From contig JAUHYI010000033.1 of the NCBI GenBank assembly GCA_030426385.1, forward strand, positions 1-47,690: 47,690 nt of DNA, in the 5' to 3' direction. Shown here one piece after another: positions 16,860 through 25,574 of the stretch. The notes beneath the pieces were generated by a model. It was not told where the DNA came from. It saw only the letters and a program-made list of their open reading frames with translations, and ran no database searches. Numbering within the stretch: the stretch's first letter is position 1; every line of letters starts with the position of its first letter. Made by a program: the position numbers and the translations under genes. This DNA comes from Phycisphaerae bacterium. Lineage in GTDB: Bacteria > Planctomycetota > Phycisphaerae > Phycisphaerales > Phycisphaeraceae.

Positions 16860-17840
16860 TTAGCCCCAGGGTTTGAGGTCGTCGGGGGATTCGACTTTGA
16901 GATCGATGCCCTGGGCGCTGGCGTCGGCATAGCGGGCCATGGCGCGGTAGAGGGGGATGAGTTTGGCATCCTGGTCGAGTGTTTTGGTGACCAGATGCAT
17001 GGGTCCGGTTTCGCCGAGGATGCAACGTGAGCTGAGTCCGTGTTGTAGCGCGGGAAGCATGTACTGGAAAATTTGCCAGGTGAGACCGCGGTTGGCCCAA
17101 TCGCGCGGGAGATCGTCGACCGCGGCGGAGAGGTCGCCATAGAGTCGCGCGAGTCGGATGTGGGTGTGGCCGGTGTGTTTGCGAATGTTGTCGATATATT
17201 TTCCACGGAGGAATCCGCGAAAGAGATAATGGGAATAGTCGCCAGTAATTTCGCAGGCACACATTTCCAGGATGCGACAGAGGGCTGCGGGGTCCTCGGT
17301 GATGCAGCCGATGTGGACTTCGATATAAAAATTGAGGCCGCGCTCCCAGACGAGTTGTCGTAACTCGTTCAAGCGCGCGGCGCACCATTGAAGGTACGCA
17401 GTATCATCGCGGTAGAGACCTGCGGTTTGTTCGTAGTGAGGCGCGAGATGGACCTGAAAAGAAGCATACTCGCCGTCAAGCATGAGCGCTTCATCGATTT
17501 GAGCGATTTGTCGTTGGGGCCAGTGACGGTTTCGCATGTCGTCGTCATGGACATGGAAGTTACAGCCGTAGGCTTTGAGTCCGTGTTTTTGGGCGGCGTG
17601 ATTGATGTGATTGGCGACGGCGTTTGGGGATAGCCCGGGAAAGAATCGTTCAAAATAATCGATGCGAAATTCGAACCCCTCGTAACCCGAGGTGGCCATG
17701 TGATGCATGAGCGCGTCGATGGAATCGGTGCGTGGGTCGGTGATTGCTGCGGGCCAATTGGTCATGCCGACGCGGTGTGGGCGCGCGGCAGGGTTGTTGA
17801 TTTTGGTGTCGCCGAGGATGCGGTTTTTGCCTAGTGGCAT
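16860..17840 (-). CDS. sugar phosphate isomerase/epimerase, tandem paralogue 2
   Basis: A 326-residue TIM-barrel protein of the xylose-isomerase-like family. It begins MPLGKNRILGDTKINNP, with metal-type residues likely in NFYIEVHIGCITEDP (Glu, His) and the barrel end. Its length equals that of the neighbour at 18053-19033, and the first 30 and last 31 residues are nearly the same in both, with lower identity between. The pair is probably an operon read from a promoter near 19.1 kb, although 212 nt containing a MITE-like element separates them. The HW- and R-rich central stretch differs from its partner, suggesting a changed substrate. Confidence 0.85.
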   Translation of the reverse strand: MPLGKNRILGDTKINNPAARPHRVGMTNWPAAITDPRTDSIDALMHHMATSGYEGFEFRIDYFERFFPGLSPNAVANHINHAAQKHGLKAYGCNFHVHDDDMRNRHWPQRQIAQIDEALMLDGEYASFQVHLAPHYEQTAGLYRDDTAYLQWCAARLNELRQLVWERGLNFYIEVHIGCITEDPAALCRILEMCACEITGDYSHYLFRGFLRGKYIDNIRKHTGHTHIRLARLYGDLSAAVDDLPRDWANRGLTWQIFQYMLPALQHGLSSRCILGETGPMHLVTKTLDQDAKLIPLYRAMARYADASAQGIDLKVESPDDLKPWG

Positions 17841-17887
17841 GGTGAAAGCCGGGTGAGTGAGATGAGTGTGGGGAACGCTAAATTAAC

Positions 17888-17988
17888 TAGAGCAACTGGC
17901 TTCAATATTCTCCGCCGTCATCCGGACTGGCTTAAGCGGCCAGCCCAAAGCCCCCAAAGCATGGGGATTAATCACGCCGGTTGTTCTA
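17888..17988. mobile_element. TA-ended MITE-like element (copy 1, 101 bp)
   Basis: Starts TAGAGCAACTGGC and ends GCCGGTTGTTCTA, which are inverted repeats matching at 11 of 13 positions. The centre holds GGACTGGCTTAAGCGGCCAGCCC-type hairpin DNA (17924-17946). The element at 23935-24042 has the same TAGAGC ends and a related central hairpin with TTAA at its tip. TA at each extreme fits the target preference of IS630/Tc1-type transposases. It has no coding capacity and lies in the 212-nt gap between the tandem isomerases. Confidence 0.55.
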
Positions 17989-18052
17989 ACGCCGAAGCGC
18001 ACGAGAGAGACCTGCCAAGCCATGCGTAGAAAAGCGGGTTGGTGGGGGTGGG

Positions 18053-19033
18053 TTAGCCCCAGGGTTTGAGGTCGTCGGGGGATTCGACTTTGAGGTCGAT
18101 GCCCTGGGCGCTGGCGTCGGCATAGCGTGCCATGGCGCGGTAGAGCGGGACGAGCTTGGCGTCGAGGGTCAGGGTGTCCTTGACCAAGTGCATGGGTCCG
18201 GTTTCGCCGATGATGGCGCGGCTGGAGATACCACCAGCCAGCGCGGGCATCATGAATTGGAACATCGACCAGGTGACGCCACGTTCAGCCCAGTCTTGTT
18301 TCGGATCGGGCACATCCGCGGAGAGGTCGCCATAGGTGCGAGCCATGCGGACGTGGGTGTGTCCCATGAGCTTGCGCGCGTTGTCGATGTGTTTGCCTTT
18401 GAGGTAGCCACGCGCGATGAAGTGCGAGAAGTCGCCGTTGAGTTCGCAGGTACACATTTCGAGAATGCGTGACAGCGCTGCGGGATCTTCGGTGATGCGA
18501 TCGACGTGGACTTCGAGATAAAAGTTCAGGCCGTGGTCCCAGGTGAGTTGTCGCAGCTCAGCGACACGTTGGGCACACCATTGAAGATAGCGTGCGTCTT
18601 CGCGGTAGTCGCCGCCTGTGTTGAGGTAATCGGGGTGGAGGAAGACCTGGTAGCTGGCATACTGTCCGCCGACGTCGCTGATGAAATCGAGGGTGGTGTG
18701 GTACTGGTCGATCCAGTTGAGCTGGCGCATGACATCATCGCCGGGGTGCAGGGTAGCACCGAAGTTGACCAGGCCGTGTTTGTCGAGCGCTGCCTGCGCT
18801 TTTTTTGCAAGCACGGGAAGGGAAACATCCGGGAAGTATCGCTGATAAGCTTCGTGTCCGAATTCGACGCCTTCGTAACCGTTATCGGCAAGGTGGCCAA
18901 ACAGGGCATCAATGGTGGCGGTTCGTGGTTCGGCCGGCGTCGTGGGCCAATTGCCGATGCCAACGCGATGTGGTCTTGTGACAGGGTTGGTAATTTTGTT
19001 GTCGCCGAGTATACGATTGTTGCCTAATGGCAT
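18053..19033 (-). CDS. sugar phosphate isomerase/epimerase, tandem paralogue 1
   Basis: A 326-residue TIM-barrel isomerase family protein. Visible blocks include YEGVEFGHEAYQRYFP, GLNFYLEVHVDRITEDP and GETGPMHLVKDTL. ATG 19033 is preceded by GGAGG on the minus strand with good spacing, which rejects the longer upstream start. It faces a divergent GntR regulator across a 568-nt region with repeated GTGCGATCAA sites, so it is likely the first gene under that regulator. The substrate is unknown; context gives only a sugar-catabolic guess. Confidence 0.88.
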   Translation of the reverse strand: MPLGNNRILGDNKITNPVTRPHRVGIGNWPTTPAEPRTATIDALFGHLADNGYEGVEFGHEAYQRYFPDVSLPVLAKKAQAALDKHGLVNFGATLHPGDDVMRQLNWIDQYHTTLDFISDVGGQYASYQVFLHPDYLNTGGDYREDARYLQWCAQRVAELRQLTWDHGLNFYLEVHVDRITEDPAALSRILEMCTCELNGDFSHFIARGYLKGKHIDNARKLMGHTHVRMARTYGDLSADVPDPKQDWAERGVTWSMFQFMMPALAGGISSRAIIGETGPMHLVKDTLTLDAKLVPLYRAMARYADASAQGIDLKVESPDDLKPWG

Positions 19034-19601
19034 TTCTAACCTCCGTAAATTGCGAATCAATAGGTCGATTAACTTAGTGCGATCAACCGAGCGACCAATC
19101 GATAGCGTGGAATGGTGCGATCAATAAATAAGCGGGTTGATTGGGCGGATTTAATGATGGCTTGTGTCTTAGTGCGAATTTCTTTGGCTCAAATTTTTTC
19201 CAACATTTCTCGAGCGGGATATCACAACGGCCCAATCGCATCGAGTGGCCAGAGTGTAACGAAAACTGTGCCTTGGCAACATGCCGGACACCACAAGAGA
19301 CATCGGATTGATGGGTTGAAGACGTTACAAGGGTTGTAATCGTTATAAAAGAATTTTTTGAAAGAAGCGAAGTGGGTTTAAGGTTTACTCGGCAATGAGA
19401 TACTACGCGAGCGTATAAAATTCACGTAGGTGTGCAAAAGAAAATTTGTACGTACACGGATTGGATGATCCACGTCAAATATAGTACAACGGCTAGATAC
19501 AGGGCCATAGGGGTCCACAATATCTGCCACACATTTATTCGTCTGATCAAGCATTTCGGTATTTCTAAGATCAGACAGGAGCCAATCGGGAAAGAAGAAG
19601 C
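19034..19601. promoter_or_regulatory. divergent control region between isomerase and GntR gene
   Basis: The 568-nt AT-richer gap contains GTGCGATCAA twice (19077-19086 and 19115-19124), a near-copy TGCGAATCAA at 19051-19060, and an inverted repeat GTCTGATC/GATCAGAC at 19541-19576 just upstream of the GntR start. These are candidate operator sites for the regulator. Two overlapping short ORFs in the gap look non-coding. Confidence 0.5.
19541..19576. promoter_or_regulatory. inverted repeat upstream of GntR gene
   Basis: GTCTGATC and GATCAGAC are perfect 8-bp arms separated by 20 nt, ending 26 nt before the GntR start codon. They could be an autoregulatory operator or an mRNA hairpin in the leader. 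Confidence 0.45.
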
Positions 19602-20696
19602 ATGGCCACATCGGAGTATTCGTCACCGCGGGATTCGCCCAAGCGATCGCATGTGACTGAGGAGTTGCGCACGCAAATTGTTCAGGGAGATTTCCCTCCA
19701 GGAACGCGCTTGCCCAAACGCTCAGAATTGCGTGAGCGTTATGGCATTAGTCATGTAACGATTCAACGCGCGCTTGATGAATTGATTCGAGATGGTTTTG
19801 TGTACACGCGCGGTCGAGGTGGTACGTTTGTTTCCAAGAAGCCACCGCATCTGTATCACTATGGTTTGTTAATGCATTCAGGTTGCACGCCGTATGTCGA
19901 AGCGCTTAAACATGAGGCCGCGTTGTTGGCCGAAGCACGAGGTATCACGTGGCGTTTTTATGACGAAGATCAAATCACGCCCTTGGAACAGGATGCCCAT
20001 GAGCATCGTTTGGCGGGTGTGATTCTGGCTTATCCAACGTTATTGGATACGCCGCCCCATTTGCCTTCACTGTTGATTGATCCACAAGCCGCTCCATGTG
20101 GCAAGTCGACGTTGGTGATGGATTTTCAATCCTTGGCCAATCGCGGCATGGAACGTTTGAACGAATTGAATATCCAACACGTGACGGCATTGACCTCGGA
20201 CAGCGATCCACATGGCCAGGTCGTGTCGGCCTTGAAAAAATCTGCGGTCGCGCATGGTTTGTCGATGCCGAATTTTCGTGTGCAGTACTTGTGCCCGAAA
20301 GCAGCCGCCTGGGCGGGGGGCCTGATCGAATTGTTGATGATCAATTCGTCGCCGAAAAATCACGAAGCGTTGTTTGTGACCAACGATCAGTTGCTGCCTG
20401 CGGTGTTGGAATCGATTGGTCGTTTGCCGATCGAATCGCGTCATCGTCTTACGGTGTTGACGTATGCGAATTATCGCAGCGATCAGGAAATGATTCCTGA
20501 CGTGGATGGATTAGCGCGTGTGATTCGTCTGGGATTTGATACGGGGTTGTCATTGCGGACGGCCCTGGCGCATTTGGAAGCGCAGCGTGTAGACAAACAG
20601 CCCCCGCGTCGTGTGGATTTGCCAGTGCTGTTCGAAGAAGAAGTAGGACAATACGAAATGGTGGAATTCACCTCCGCGGTGTTTGGCAGCGCGTGA
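19602..20696 (+). CDS. GntR-family transcriptional regulator with LacI-like ligand domain
   Basis: A 364-residue regulator. The N-terminal GntR winged helix covers about residues 16-85 (VTEELRTQIVQGDFPPGTRLPKRSELRERYGISHVTIQRALDEL, then DGFVYTRGRGGTFVSKK). The rest resembles a periplasmic-binding-protein/LacI-type sensor fold, seen in AraR-type regulators that bind sugars. ATG 19602 follows a purine-rich GAAAGAAGAAG leader. Divergent placement from the tandem isomerases suggests it represses them and is relieved by their sugar substrate. The effector is unknown. Confidence 0.87.
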   Translation: MATSEYSSPRDSPKRSHVTEELRTQIVQGDFPPGTRLPKRSELRERYGISHVTIQRALDELIRDGFVYTRGRGGTFVSKKPPHLYHYGLLMHSGCTPYVEALKHEAALLAEARGITWRFYDEDQITPLEQDAHEHRLAGVILAYPTLLDTPPHLPSLLIDPQAAPCGKSTLVMDFQSLANRGMERLNELNIQHVTALTSDSDPHGQVVSALKKSAVAHGLSMPNFRVQYLCPKAAAWAGGLIELLMINSSPKNHEALFVTNDQLLPAVLESIGRLPIESRHRLTVLTYANYRSDQEMIPDVDGLARVIRLGFDTGLSLRTALAHLEAQRVDKQPPRRVDLPVLFEEEVGQYEMVEFTSAVFGSA

Positions 20697-20723
20697 GGAA
20701 ATGTGATACGCATTCCACCACAT

Positions 20724-20836
20724 ATACGGATTACGATAAATACTCGCGTGTAGATTTTTTATTAGCTCCCGGTGAATACCGGGAGTTTGTGTAAAGGGAA
20801 AATTGAGGCCGCGCGAATTTTTAACGGGAGGGGTAT
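20724..20836 (+). mobile_element. TIR element with CTCCCGG hairpin core (copy b2, 113 bp)
   Basis: Begins ATACGGATTACG and ends CGGGAGGGGTAT, with longer imperfect inverted ends including a CTCGCG/CGCG block. The core has CTCCCGG-TGAATA-CCGGGAG at 20766-20785 then TTTGTG. The copy at 35476-35588 has the same length and aligns along its whole extent. It starts 27 nt after the GntR stop. Confidence 0.7.
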
Positions 20837-20848
20837 TAGAACTCGCAC

Positions 20849-20926
20849 GTTAGCCGCCGCCTTTATGGTGGCGCGAATCGTGGAACAAACACAACCCATC
20901 GCGTCGCCATAAAGGCGGCGGCTAAC
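20849..20926 (+). repeat. GTTAGCCGCCGCC long hairpin (copy a1, 78 nt)
   Basis: Arms of 27 nt beginning GTTAGCCGCCGCCTTTATGG pair with the other end at about 25 positions around a variable 24-nt centre. Related copies lie at 24068, 25609, 30486 and a short one at 45320. It has no coding content. Confidence 0.75.
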
Positions 20927-20985
20927 TATAAACCGCGCACGTTTTTTTTGTAGGTGGGTATGAGAGGGGAAATGTGTGTGAGGGA

Positions 20986-21924
20986 TCAGGCTTGCGGGGG
21001 AAAGGTGGGGGAGCGGCGGGGGTGGGGGGGATGGGGTGTGGAGCGGGGGAAACGTGGGGGGGTGTTGCGGAGGGTTTGATAAATTTCGAAGGGGACGTTT
21101 TCGCTGCCGAGGGCGATGGATTTTCGAGTGCCGTGGTAATCGCTGCCGCCGCTGATGAGTAGGCCGAGTTTTTCCGCGAGTTTTTGATACTGTCGGCAAT
21201 GGCGTTCGCTGTGATCGCTGTGATGAATTTCCACTGCGTCGAGTCCGAGCGATGCCAGGCCTGCGGTGAAATGTTCAAGCTCATCGGGGTCTTCGTAACG
21301 CAACTGAATGGGATGAGCGAGCACCGCCAAGCCGCCCGCGTGATGGACCGCATCAATCGCACGGGCCGCGGGCAATGGATCACGGCGGACGTAGGCCTCG
21401 GCCCCCTGGCCGATGTATTTGCGAAACGCATCGTTGATATTTTTCGCATAGCCACGATTGACGAGCACCTGAGCAATGTGCGGTCTGCCGATGATGGCCG
21501 TGTCTTGTTGATCGGCCAGAGCCAACACATCGTCGTAGGTGATCGATACGCCGAGCTGTTGCAGTTTGGCGATGATCAGAGGATTACGTTGGCCGCGTGC
21601 CTTTTTCACCTCGACACGAATGTCAGCAAGTTGAGCATCGTCAGGATCGATGAACAGGCCGAGAATGTGCAACGTGCCCGAGCGCAAGGCGGTGTCAGGT
21701 TGTCCGACGCGTGGGCCGGGATCGACCGACAGTTCAATGCCTGGAACGAACGCGATGCCATGTTCGCGGCAACTTTCGGCTGCGGCGGGCAGGCCGTCGG
21801 TGGTGTCATGATCGGTGAGCGCGATCGCGCTGAGTCCGGCCTGTTTGGCAAGCTGGCCCAACATGCCCGGCGGATCGGTGCCGTCGCTGGCCGTGGAATG
21901 AACATGCAGGTCGCAGAATGCCAT
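20986..21924 (-). CDS. PHP-domain metal-dependent phosphoesterase
   Basis: A 312-residue PHP family protein, related to TrpH/YciV RNase AM-type 5'-3' exonucleases and 3',5'-nucleotide phosphatases. Metal ligands are visible in DLHVHSTASDG (His7, His9), ALTDHDTTDG, GIELSVDPG, HHAGGLAVLAHPIQL and SGGSDYHGT. The last 25 residues (Pro/His/Arg-rich) are encoded by a G-rich motif like those found between genes, so the native C-terminus was probably extended by that DNA. No operon partner is obvious: tpx on the same strand is about 100 nt upstream and could share a transcript. Confidence 0.88.
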   Translation of the reverse strand: MAFCDLHVHSTASDGTDPPGMLGQLAKQAGLSAIALTDHDTTDGLPAAAESCREHGIAFVPGIELSVDPGPRVGQPDTALRSGTLHILGLFIDPDDAQLADIRVEVKKARGQRNPLIIAKLQQLGVSITYDDVLALADQQDTAIIGRPHIAQVLVNRGYAKNINDAFRKYIGQGAEAYVRRDPLPAARAIDAVHHAGGLAVLAHPIQLRYEDPDELEHFTAGLASLGLDAVEIHHSDHSERHCRQYQKLAEKLGLLISGGSDYHGTRKSIALGSENVPFEIYQTLRNTPPRFPRSTPHPPHPRRSPTFPPQA

Positions 21925-22020
21925 GATGAACAGTGGGAATAGAACAGGTTGGCCGACGGTCTTGGGCGGCGCGTGTGGTGTGTTGAATTTTATGGCTTAT
22001 CGAGAGCCGCTTACGGTTTT

Positions 22021-22536
22021 TTACTGCGCGGATTTGGCAGCGGCCAGGGCAGGTGCGTAATCAGGCTCATCGACGATTTCGGGAACGATCTGTTCGTAGG
22101 TGATCTTGCCGGTTTTGTCGATGACGTAGAGGGCACGCATGAGCAGGCCGTTTTCTTTGATGCGTAGGCCGAAGGCTTTGGCGAATGACCAGTGTTTGTA
22201 GTCAGAGAGGGCTTCAACCTGATCGACGCCAGCGGCACCGCACCAGCGTTTGATCGCAGGAGGCAGGTCCATGCTGATGGTGAGGATGACGACGTCGTCG
22301 CCCAGGTCAGCGGCTTCCTTGTTAAAGCGTCGGGTCTGGGCATCGCAGGTGCCCGTGTCCAGCGATGGGACAACCGAAAGAAGGACGGTTTTGCCCTGAT
22401 AGTCGGAAAGTTTTTTCTCCGACATATCGGTGGCCACGACGGTGAAATCCGGAGCGGGTTGGCCGACCGTAACGCCGTCGCCGAGGAGTGTGCCGGGGTT
22501 GCCCTTGAGTGTGATGATGCCAGTGCGTTCAGCCAT
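22021..22536 (-). CDS. tpx: thiol peroxidase (atypical 2-Cys peroxiredoxin)
   Basis: Reduces hydrogen and lipid peroxides using thioredoxin. It has 171 residues, the normal Tpx length. Peroxidatic Cys64 lies in SVVPSLDTGTCDAQTRRFN and resolving Cys99 in KRWCGAAG, matching the Cys61/Cys95 arrangement of the E. coli enzyme. The N-terminus ITLKGNPGTLLGDGVTVGQPAPDFTVV is typical. The partner could be the membrane thioredoxin at 12.6 kb only if localisation agrees, which is doubtful as Tpx lacks a signal peptide here. ATG 22536 is the natural start. Confidence 0.95.
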   Translation of the reverse strand: MAERTGIITLKGNPGTLLGDGVTVGQPAPDFTVVATDMSEKKLSDYQGKTVLLSVVPSLDTGTCDAQTRRFNKEAADLGDDVVILTISMDLPPAIKRWCGAAGVDQVEALSDYKHWSFAKAFGLRIKENGLLMRALYVIDKTGKITYEQIVPEIVDEPDYAPALAAAKSAQ

Positions 22537-22878
22537 GATGATGAATCCTGTTTGGTAAATTTTCAGTGTGTGTGTGATGACGAGTGACCCAGCCGGAGAT
22601 CATGCATCATAACAGGGTAGACCCAAAGCGTTAAACCCCCCACCCCCCCCCCACGTTTCCCCTGCGCTATTGATTGGTGGTGGTAGGCTTGAGCGGAGAG
22701 ACAAGCGGGGGAACGTGGGGGAACGTGGGGGGGGTGGGGGGGTGGGTTGTCGGTGGTGGGGTGGGTCCGCTACTATAAAAGGTTCAGGGGTGGCTGTTGG
22801 GGGGATAGTGGGGAAGATGTGTGGGGGGCGGGTAACTTGTGGTGGTAATGGTGGCGGGGGTGATCAGGAGCAATGACA
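22537..22878. repeat. G-rich motif inverted pair in tpx-cysK gap
   Basis: The 342-nt gap holds a minus-strand copy of the G motif (C-run then ACGTTTCCCC at about 22636-22668) facing plus-strand copies (GGGGGAACGT units at about 22704-22735) and further G-runs. TATAAA near 22775 may be part of the cysK promoter. No ORF is credible. Confidence 0.6.
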
Positions 22879-23829
22879 ATGTCCCCAACCCTATCTCACG
22901 GCAAAACCTATTCGAGCATCATTGACACGATTGGCAATACGCCGATGGTGAAATTGCGTCGGGTCGCACCGAGGGGCGCGACGATCTTTGTGAAGTGCGA
23001 ATTTTTTAATCCATTGGCCAGCGTGAAAGATCGCATTGGCAAGGCGATGATTGAGGCTGGCGAAGCGGCGGGCAAGATCAACGCCCAGACGCATATTTTT
23101 GAGCCGACCAGCGGGAACACCGGCATCGCGTTGGCGTTTGTGTGTGCGGCGCGTGGCTATAAATTGACGTTGACGATGCCGGAGTCGATGAGTGTGGAAC
23201 GTCGGGCTTTGCTGCGAGGTCTGGGTGCGAACGTGGTGCTGACCGATCCCGCCGGTGGAATGAAGTCAGCGATCGCCAAGGCTGCCGAGTTGGTGGCCAC
23301 GACGGAAAACGCGTTCATGCCGCAACAGTTTGAAAACCCTGCGAACCCGAAAATTCATTACGAAACGACCGGCCCGGAAATCTGGATCGACACCGCAGGC
23401 CAGGTGGACATGTTGGTGGCAGGTGTGGGGACCGGCGGAACGATCACCGGGACCACGCGATACATCCGTGAACACAAGCCCACGTTCGAAGCCTATGCGG
23501 TTGAGCCGACCGGGTCGCCGGTGATCAGTGGTGGCGAGCCAGGCCCGCATAAAATTCAGGGCATCGGTGCCGGGTTCATTCCCAAGAACCTGGACACAGA
23601 GCTGCTCAACGGCGTGCAAAAAGTCGACAACGAAGAAGCATTCGAGATGGCCCGTCGTGTGGCTCGGGAAGAAGGCATCTTCGGCGGCATTTCTACCGGT
23701 GCCAACATCGTCGCAGCCTGTGCGTTGGCGGAGATGCCTGAGCACGAAGGCAAAACGATTGTCACCGTAGCCTGCTCGTTTGGCGAACGCTACCTGTCGA
23801 CCCCGATGTTTGCGGGATTGACCGACTAA
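22879..23829 (+). CDS. cysK: cysteine synthase A (O-acetylserine sulfhydrylase)
   Basis: PLP enzyme that makes L-cysteine from O-acetylserine and sulfide in the cytoplasm. It has 316 residues. The PLP-binding Lys50 lies in [11 protein letters not shown], the substrate loop is [10 protein letters not shown] and the phosphate-binding loop [15 protein letters not shown] at 22866-22870 is 8 nt before ATG 22879 and only 2 nt before ATG 22873, so the second is preferred. It sits alone behind a G-rich leader and is followed by repeat DNA. A separate serine acetyltransferase is not in the window. Confidence 0.95.
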   Translation: MSPTLSHGKTYSSIIDTIGNTPMVKLRRVAPRGATIFVKCEFFNPLASVKDRIGKAMIEAGEAAGKINAQTHIFEPTSGNTGIALAFVCAARGYKLTLTMPESMSVERRALLRGLGANVVLTDPAGGMKSAIAKAAELVATTENAFMPQQFENPANPKIHYETTGPEIWIDTAGQVDMLVAGVGTGGTITGTTRYIREHKPTFEAYAVEPTGSPVISGGEPGPHKIQGIGAGFIPKNLDTELLNGVQKVDNEEAFEMARRVAREEGIFGGISTGANIVAACALAEMPEHEGKTIVTVACSFGERYLSTPMFAGLTD

Positions 23830-23934
23830 CATATCACGACTCGTAGAACCCGTGTCTGACGGTAGGCCCTATGACATCATTGCGCGCGAAATGGCGCACG
23901 AAATGGTGCGCGGTGATTGTGCGTGGCCTGCGGT

Positions 23935-24042
23935 TAGAGCGTCTTGTAAAAATTTCTATCCTAATGATACTCACGCTGGACTGGTCACTTAAGTGGTCAG
24001 CCCAGCGTGCCATGCGGTCACAAATGACGCAAAACGCTCTAA
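23935..24042. mobile_element. TA-ended MITE-like element (copy 2, 108 bp)
   Basis: TAGAGCGT and ACGCTCTA are perfect inverted ends; one more matching base on each side extends the match to 9 bp. Inside, CACGCTGG (23973-23980) pairs with CCAGCGTG (24003-24010), and the enclosed CTGGTCAC/GTGGTCAG pairs with G-U wobbles around a TTAA tip, giving a 38-nt near-perfect RNA hairpin. The end motif and central hairpin recall the element at 17888-17988. Confidence 0.6.
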
Positions 24043-24188
24043 TACCCATCCCATTAAAAACTCGCGCGTTAGCCGCCGCCTTTATGGCGGCGCGATGGTC
24101 TGGGTTTGACGCACGTTTCGCGCCGCCGTAAAGGCGGCGGTTAACTATAAAATCAAATTCACACGCATGTATTTTGCGGGATGGGTAT
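24043..24188 (-). mobile_element. TIR element with long hairpin core (copy a2, 146 bp)
   Basis: Left end ATACCCATCCCATTAAAAAC and right end GCGGGATGGGTAT are inverted copies of the same terminal repeat found at 20836 and 35588. The core is the GTTAGCCGCCGCC hairpin at 24068-24145; its centre reads in the opposite direction to copies a1 and a3. It directly abuts the TAGAGC element on its left. Confidence 0.7.
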
Positions 24189-24523
24189 CACGCACGAGTT
24201 CTAAACGGGATTGGGATGAGGCAGAAAATGTGGAAGCGTGGAAAATAGAGGAAGTGGTACAAGGCGAAGGAAGGGCAAGAAAAGGCAAGGGAAAGCGGGG
24301 GGAAGGTGGGGGAAAGGCGGGGGGGGAAGGGTGGGGGAAAGGTGGGGGGGTGCCTGTTGTGACGGTTGTATGGCGGTGATCGCGGGACTCGCAAAATTAT
24401 CGATGACGACAATTTGCAAGGTTGGCGATTGAATTGGTTGTTTACGGCAGATGTGAAAGCAAGCGGCAAAGCGAGCTGGATCAAACTCAGGCGACCATAA
24501 GCGACAGGCATTCAGGAGAAGTC

Positions 24524-25573
24524 ATGAGCATCACCGACATCAGCTACATAACGACTAAAGTTGCCAGCGCAGCCACGGTCGATCAAACCGGTGGCGACAG
24601 CAATCGATCGAGCACGTTGTCGACGTTGTTTTTTAAGACGAATCTGACGACCGCGTTGGTTGGTGAAGATGAAGCGGACATCAGTGCCCTGGCCCAGGCG
24701 TTGGCGGATTTTGAAACAGCGGCGGCCGATCAAGTGGCCGCGGGCGAAACCATCGAATACACATTCAACAACAGCAAAAAGTTCACCGCCAAGGTCGGCG
24801 ATGTTGAGCTAGAAATCAAGTTGAAAAGTGGCGGGGTAGAAACCACGATCGAAGGCATACCCGACCCGGCACCCGATCCGACCCCCGCGCCCACGCCGGA
24901 CCCGACGCCCGATCCTGACCCGGTTCCGACTCCTGACCCAACCCCGGACCCGAACCCAACGCCTACCCCTGATCCAACTCCGGACCCGACCCCGACACCT
25001 ACGCCAGATCCAACCCCAACTCCAACTCCAACGCCCACCCCTACCCCCGATCCTGATCCGGCACCCACACCCGATCCGGTTCCGACCCCAGCGGCTAATC
25101 CGTTGGAGGGTTACACCGGCTTCAACTATGCCCAGGGTAGTGATGCCGCCAGTAGCCAAACCGCAACCCCGTCTGGCGAAGCCCGTGAGGTGACGACTTA
25201 TGCGGTCAATGGGACCAAGCGTGATGCTGACAGCACCGGCGAACGTCGTGACGTGTTGGTCAGTGCCTTCGAAGCCAAGACCAATCAGTCTCGTGTAGAG
25301 ATCGACGAACAGCGAAGCTCGGTCATCGACAATTCGTTTGGTGTCGACGACAAAGACAAAAAGGACAAGTCAGACAAAGCGGGCATTACCGCGAAAACCA
25401 ATGAAGCCAAATCCATCGCAGAGTTAGCCAATCCGAAGGGCGTGCAAGACCCTGATACCACCGCACGATTGGCCGCATTAAACGATCTGCGTGAACAAAC
25501 GCTCGACGACGAGCAAGACACCCAGGGCCTGGTGGCTCACCGCAACGACGCGGTGCTGGGTCTGGTCGGCTAA
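24524..25573 (+). CDS. uncharacterised protein with long X-Pro repeat rod
   Basis: Not recognised. It has 349 residues in three parts. Residues 1-112 look globular and acidic and contain alternating Val/Glu/Lys stretches ([20 protein letters not shown]). Residues 113-189 have proline at every second position, mainly with Asp and Thr between. Residues 190-349 are polar, charged and Gln/Asp/Lys-rich. No signal peptide or membrane helix is visible. Strict X-Pro repeats form extended rods, as in TonB, so the middle may bridge two domains. AGGAG at 24514-24518 is 5 nt before ATG 24524, rejecting the earlier GTG/ATG. It stands alone; a hairpin element begins right after its stop. Confidence 0.7.
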   Translation: MSITDISYITTKVASAATVDQTGGDSNRSSTLSTLFFKTNLTTALVGEDEADISALAQALADFETAAADQVAAGETIEYTFNNSKKFTAKVGDVELEIKLKSGGVETTIEGIPDPAPDPTPAPTPDPTPDPDPVPTPDPTPDPNPTPTPDPTPDPTPTPTPDPTPTPTPTPTPTPDPDPAPTPDPVPTPAANPLEGYTGFNYAQGSDAASSQTATPSGEAREVTTYAVNGTKRDADSTGERRDVLVSAFEAKTNQSRVEIDEQRSSVIDNSFGVDDKDKKDKSDKAGITAKTNEAKSIAELANPKGVQDPDTTARLAALNDLREQTLDDEQDTQGLVAHRNDAVLGLVG

Positions 25574-25574
25574 C

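Larger units (their letters stand above)
23830..24523. other. 694-nt gap filled with repeat elements
   Basis: No gene is credible here. From left to right it holds the TAGAGC MITE-like copy, a TIR element with the long hairpin core, half of another TIR end (about 24190-24220) and a G-rich array of GGGGGAAAGG-type units (about 24296-24348). Confidence 0.6.

Noticed and set aside
19378..19656. Short ORFs in the divergent isomerase-GntR gap
   Set aside because: Two overlapping frames on opposite strands, no ribosome-binding site, no family resemblance, and one overlaps the GntR gene start.
20766..20785. GGTGAATACC in the b hairpin as an rRNA fragment
   Set aside because: It recalls the GGTGAATACG block near the end of 16S rRNA, but only about ten bases match and no other rRNA sequence is present.
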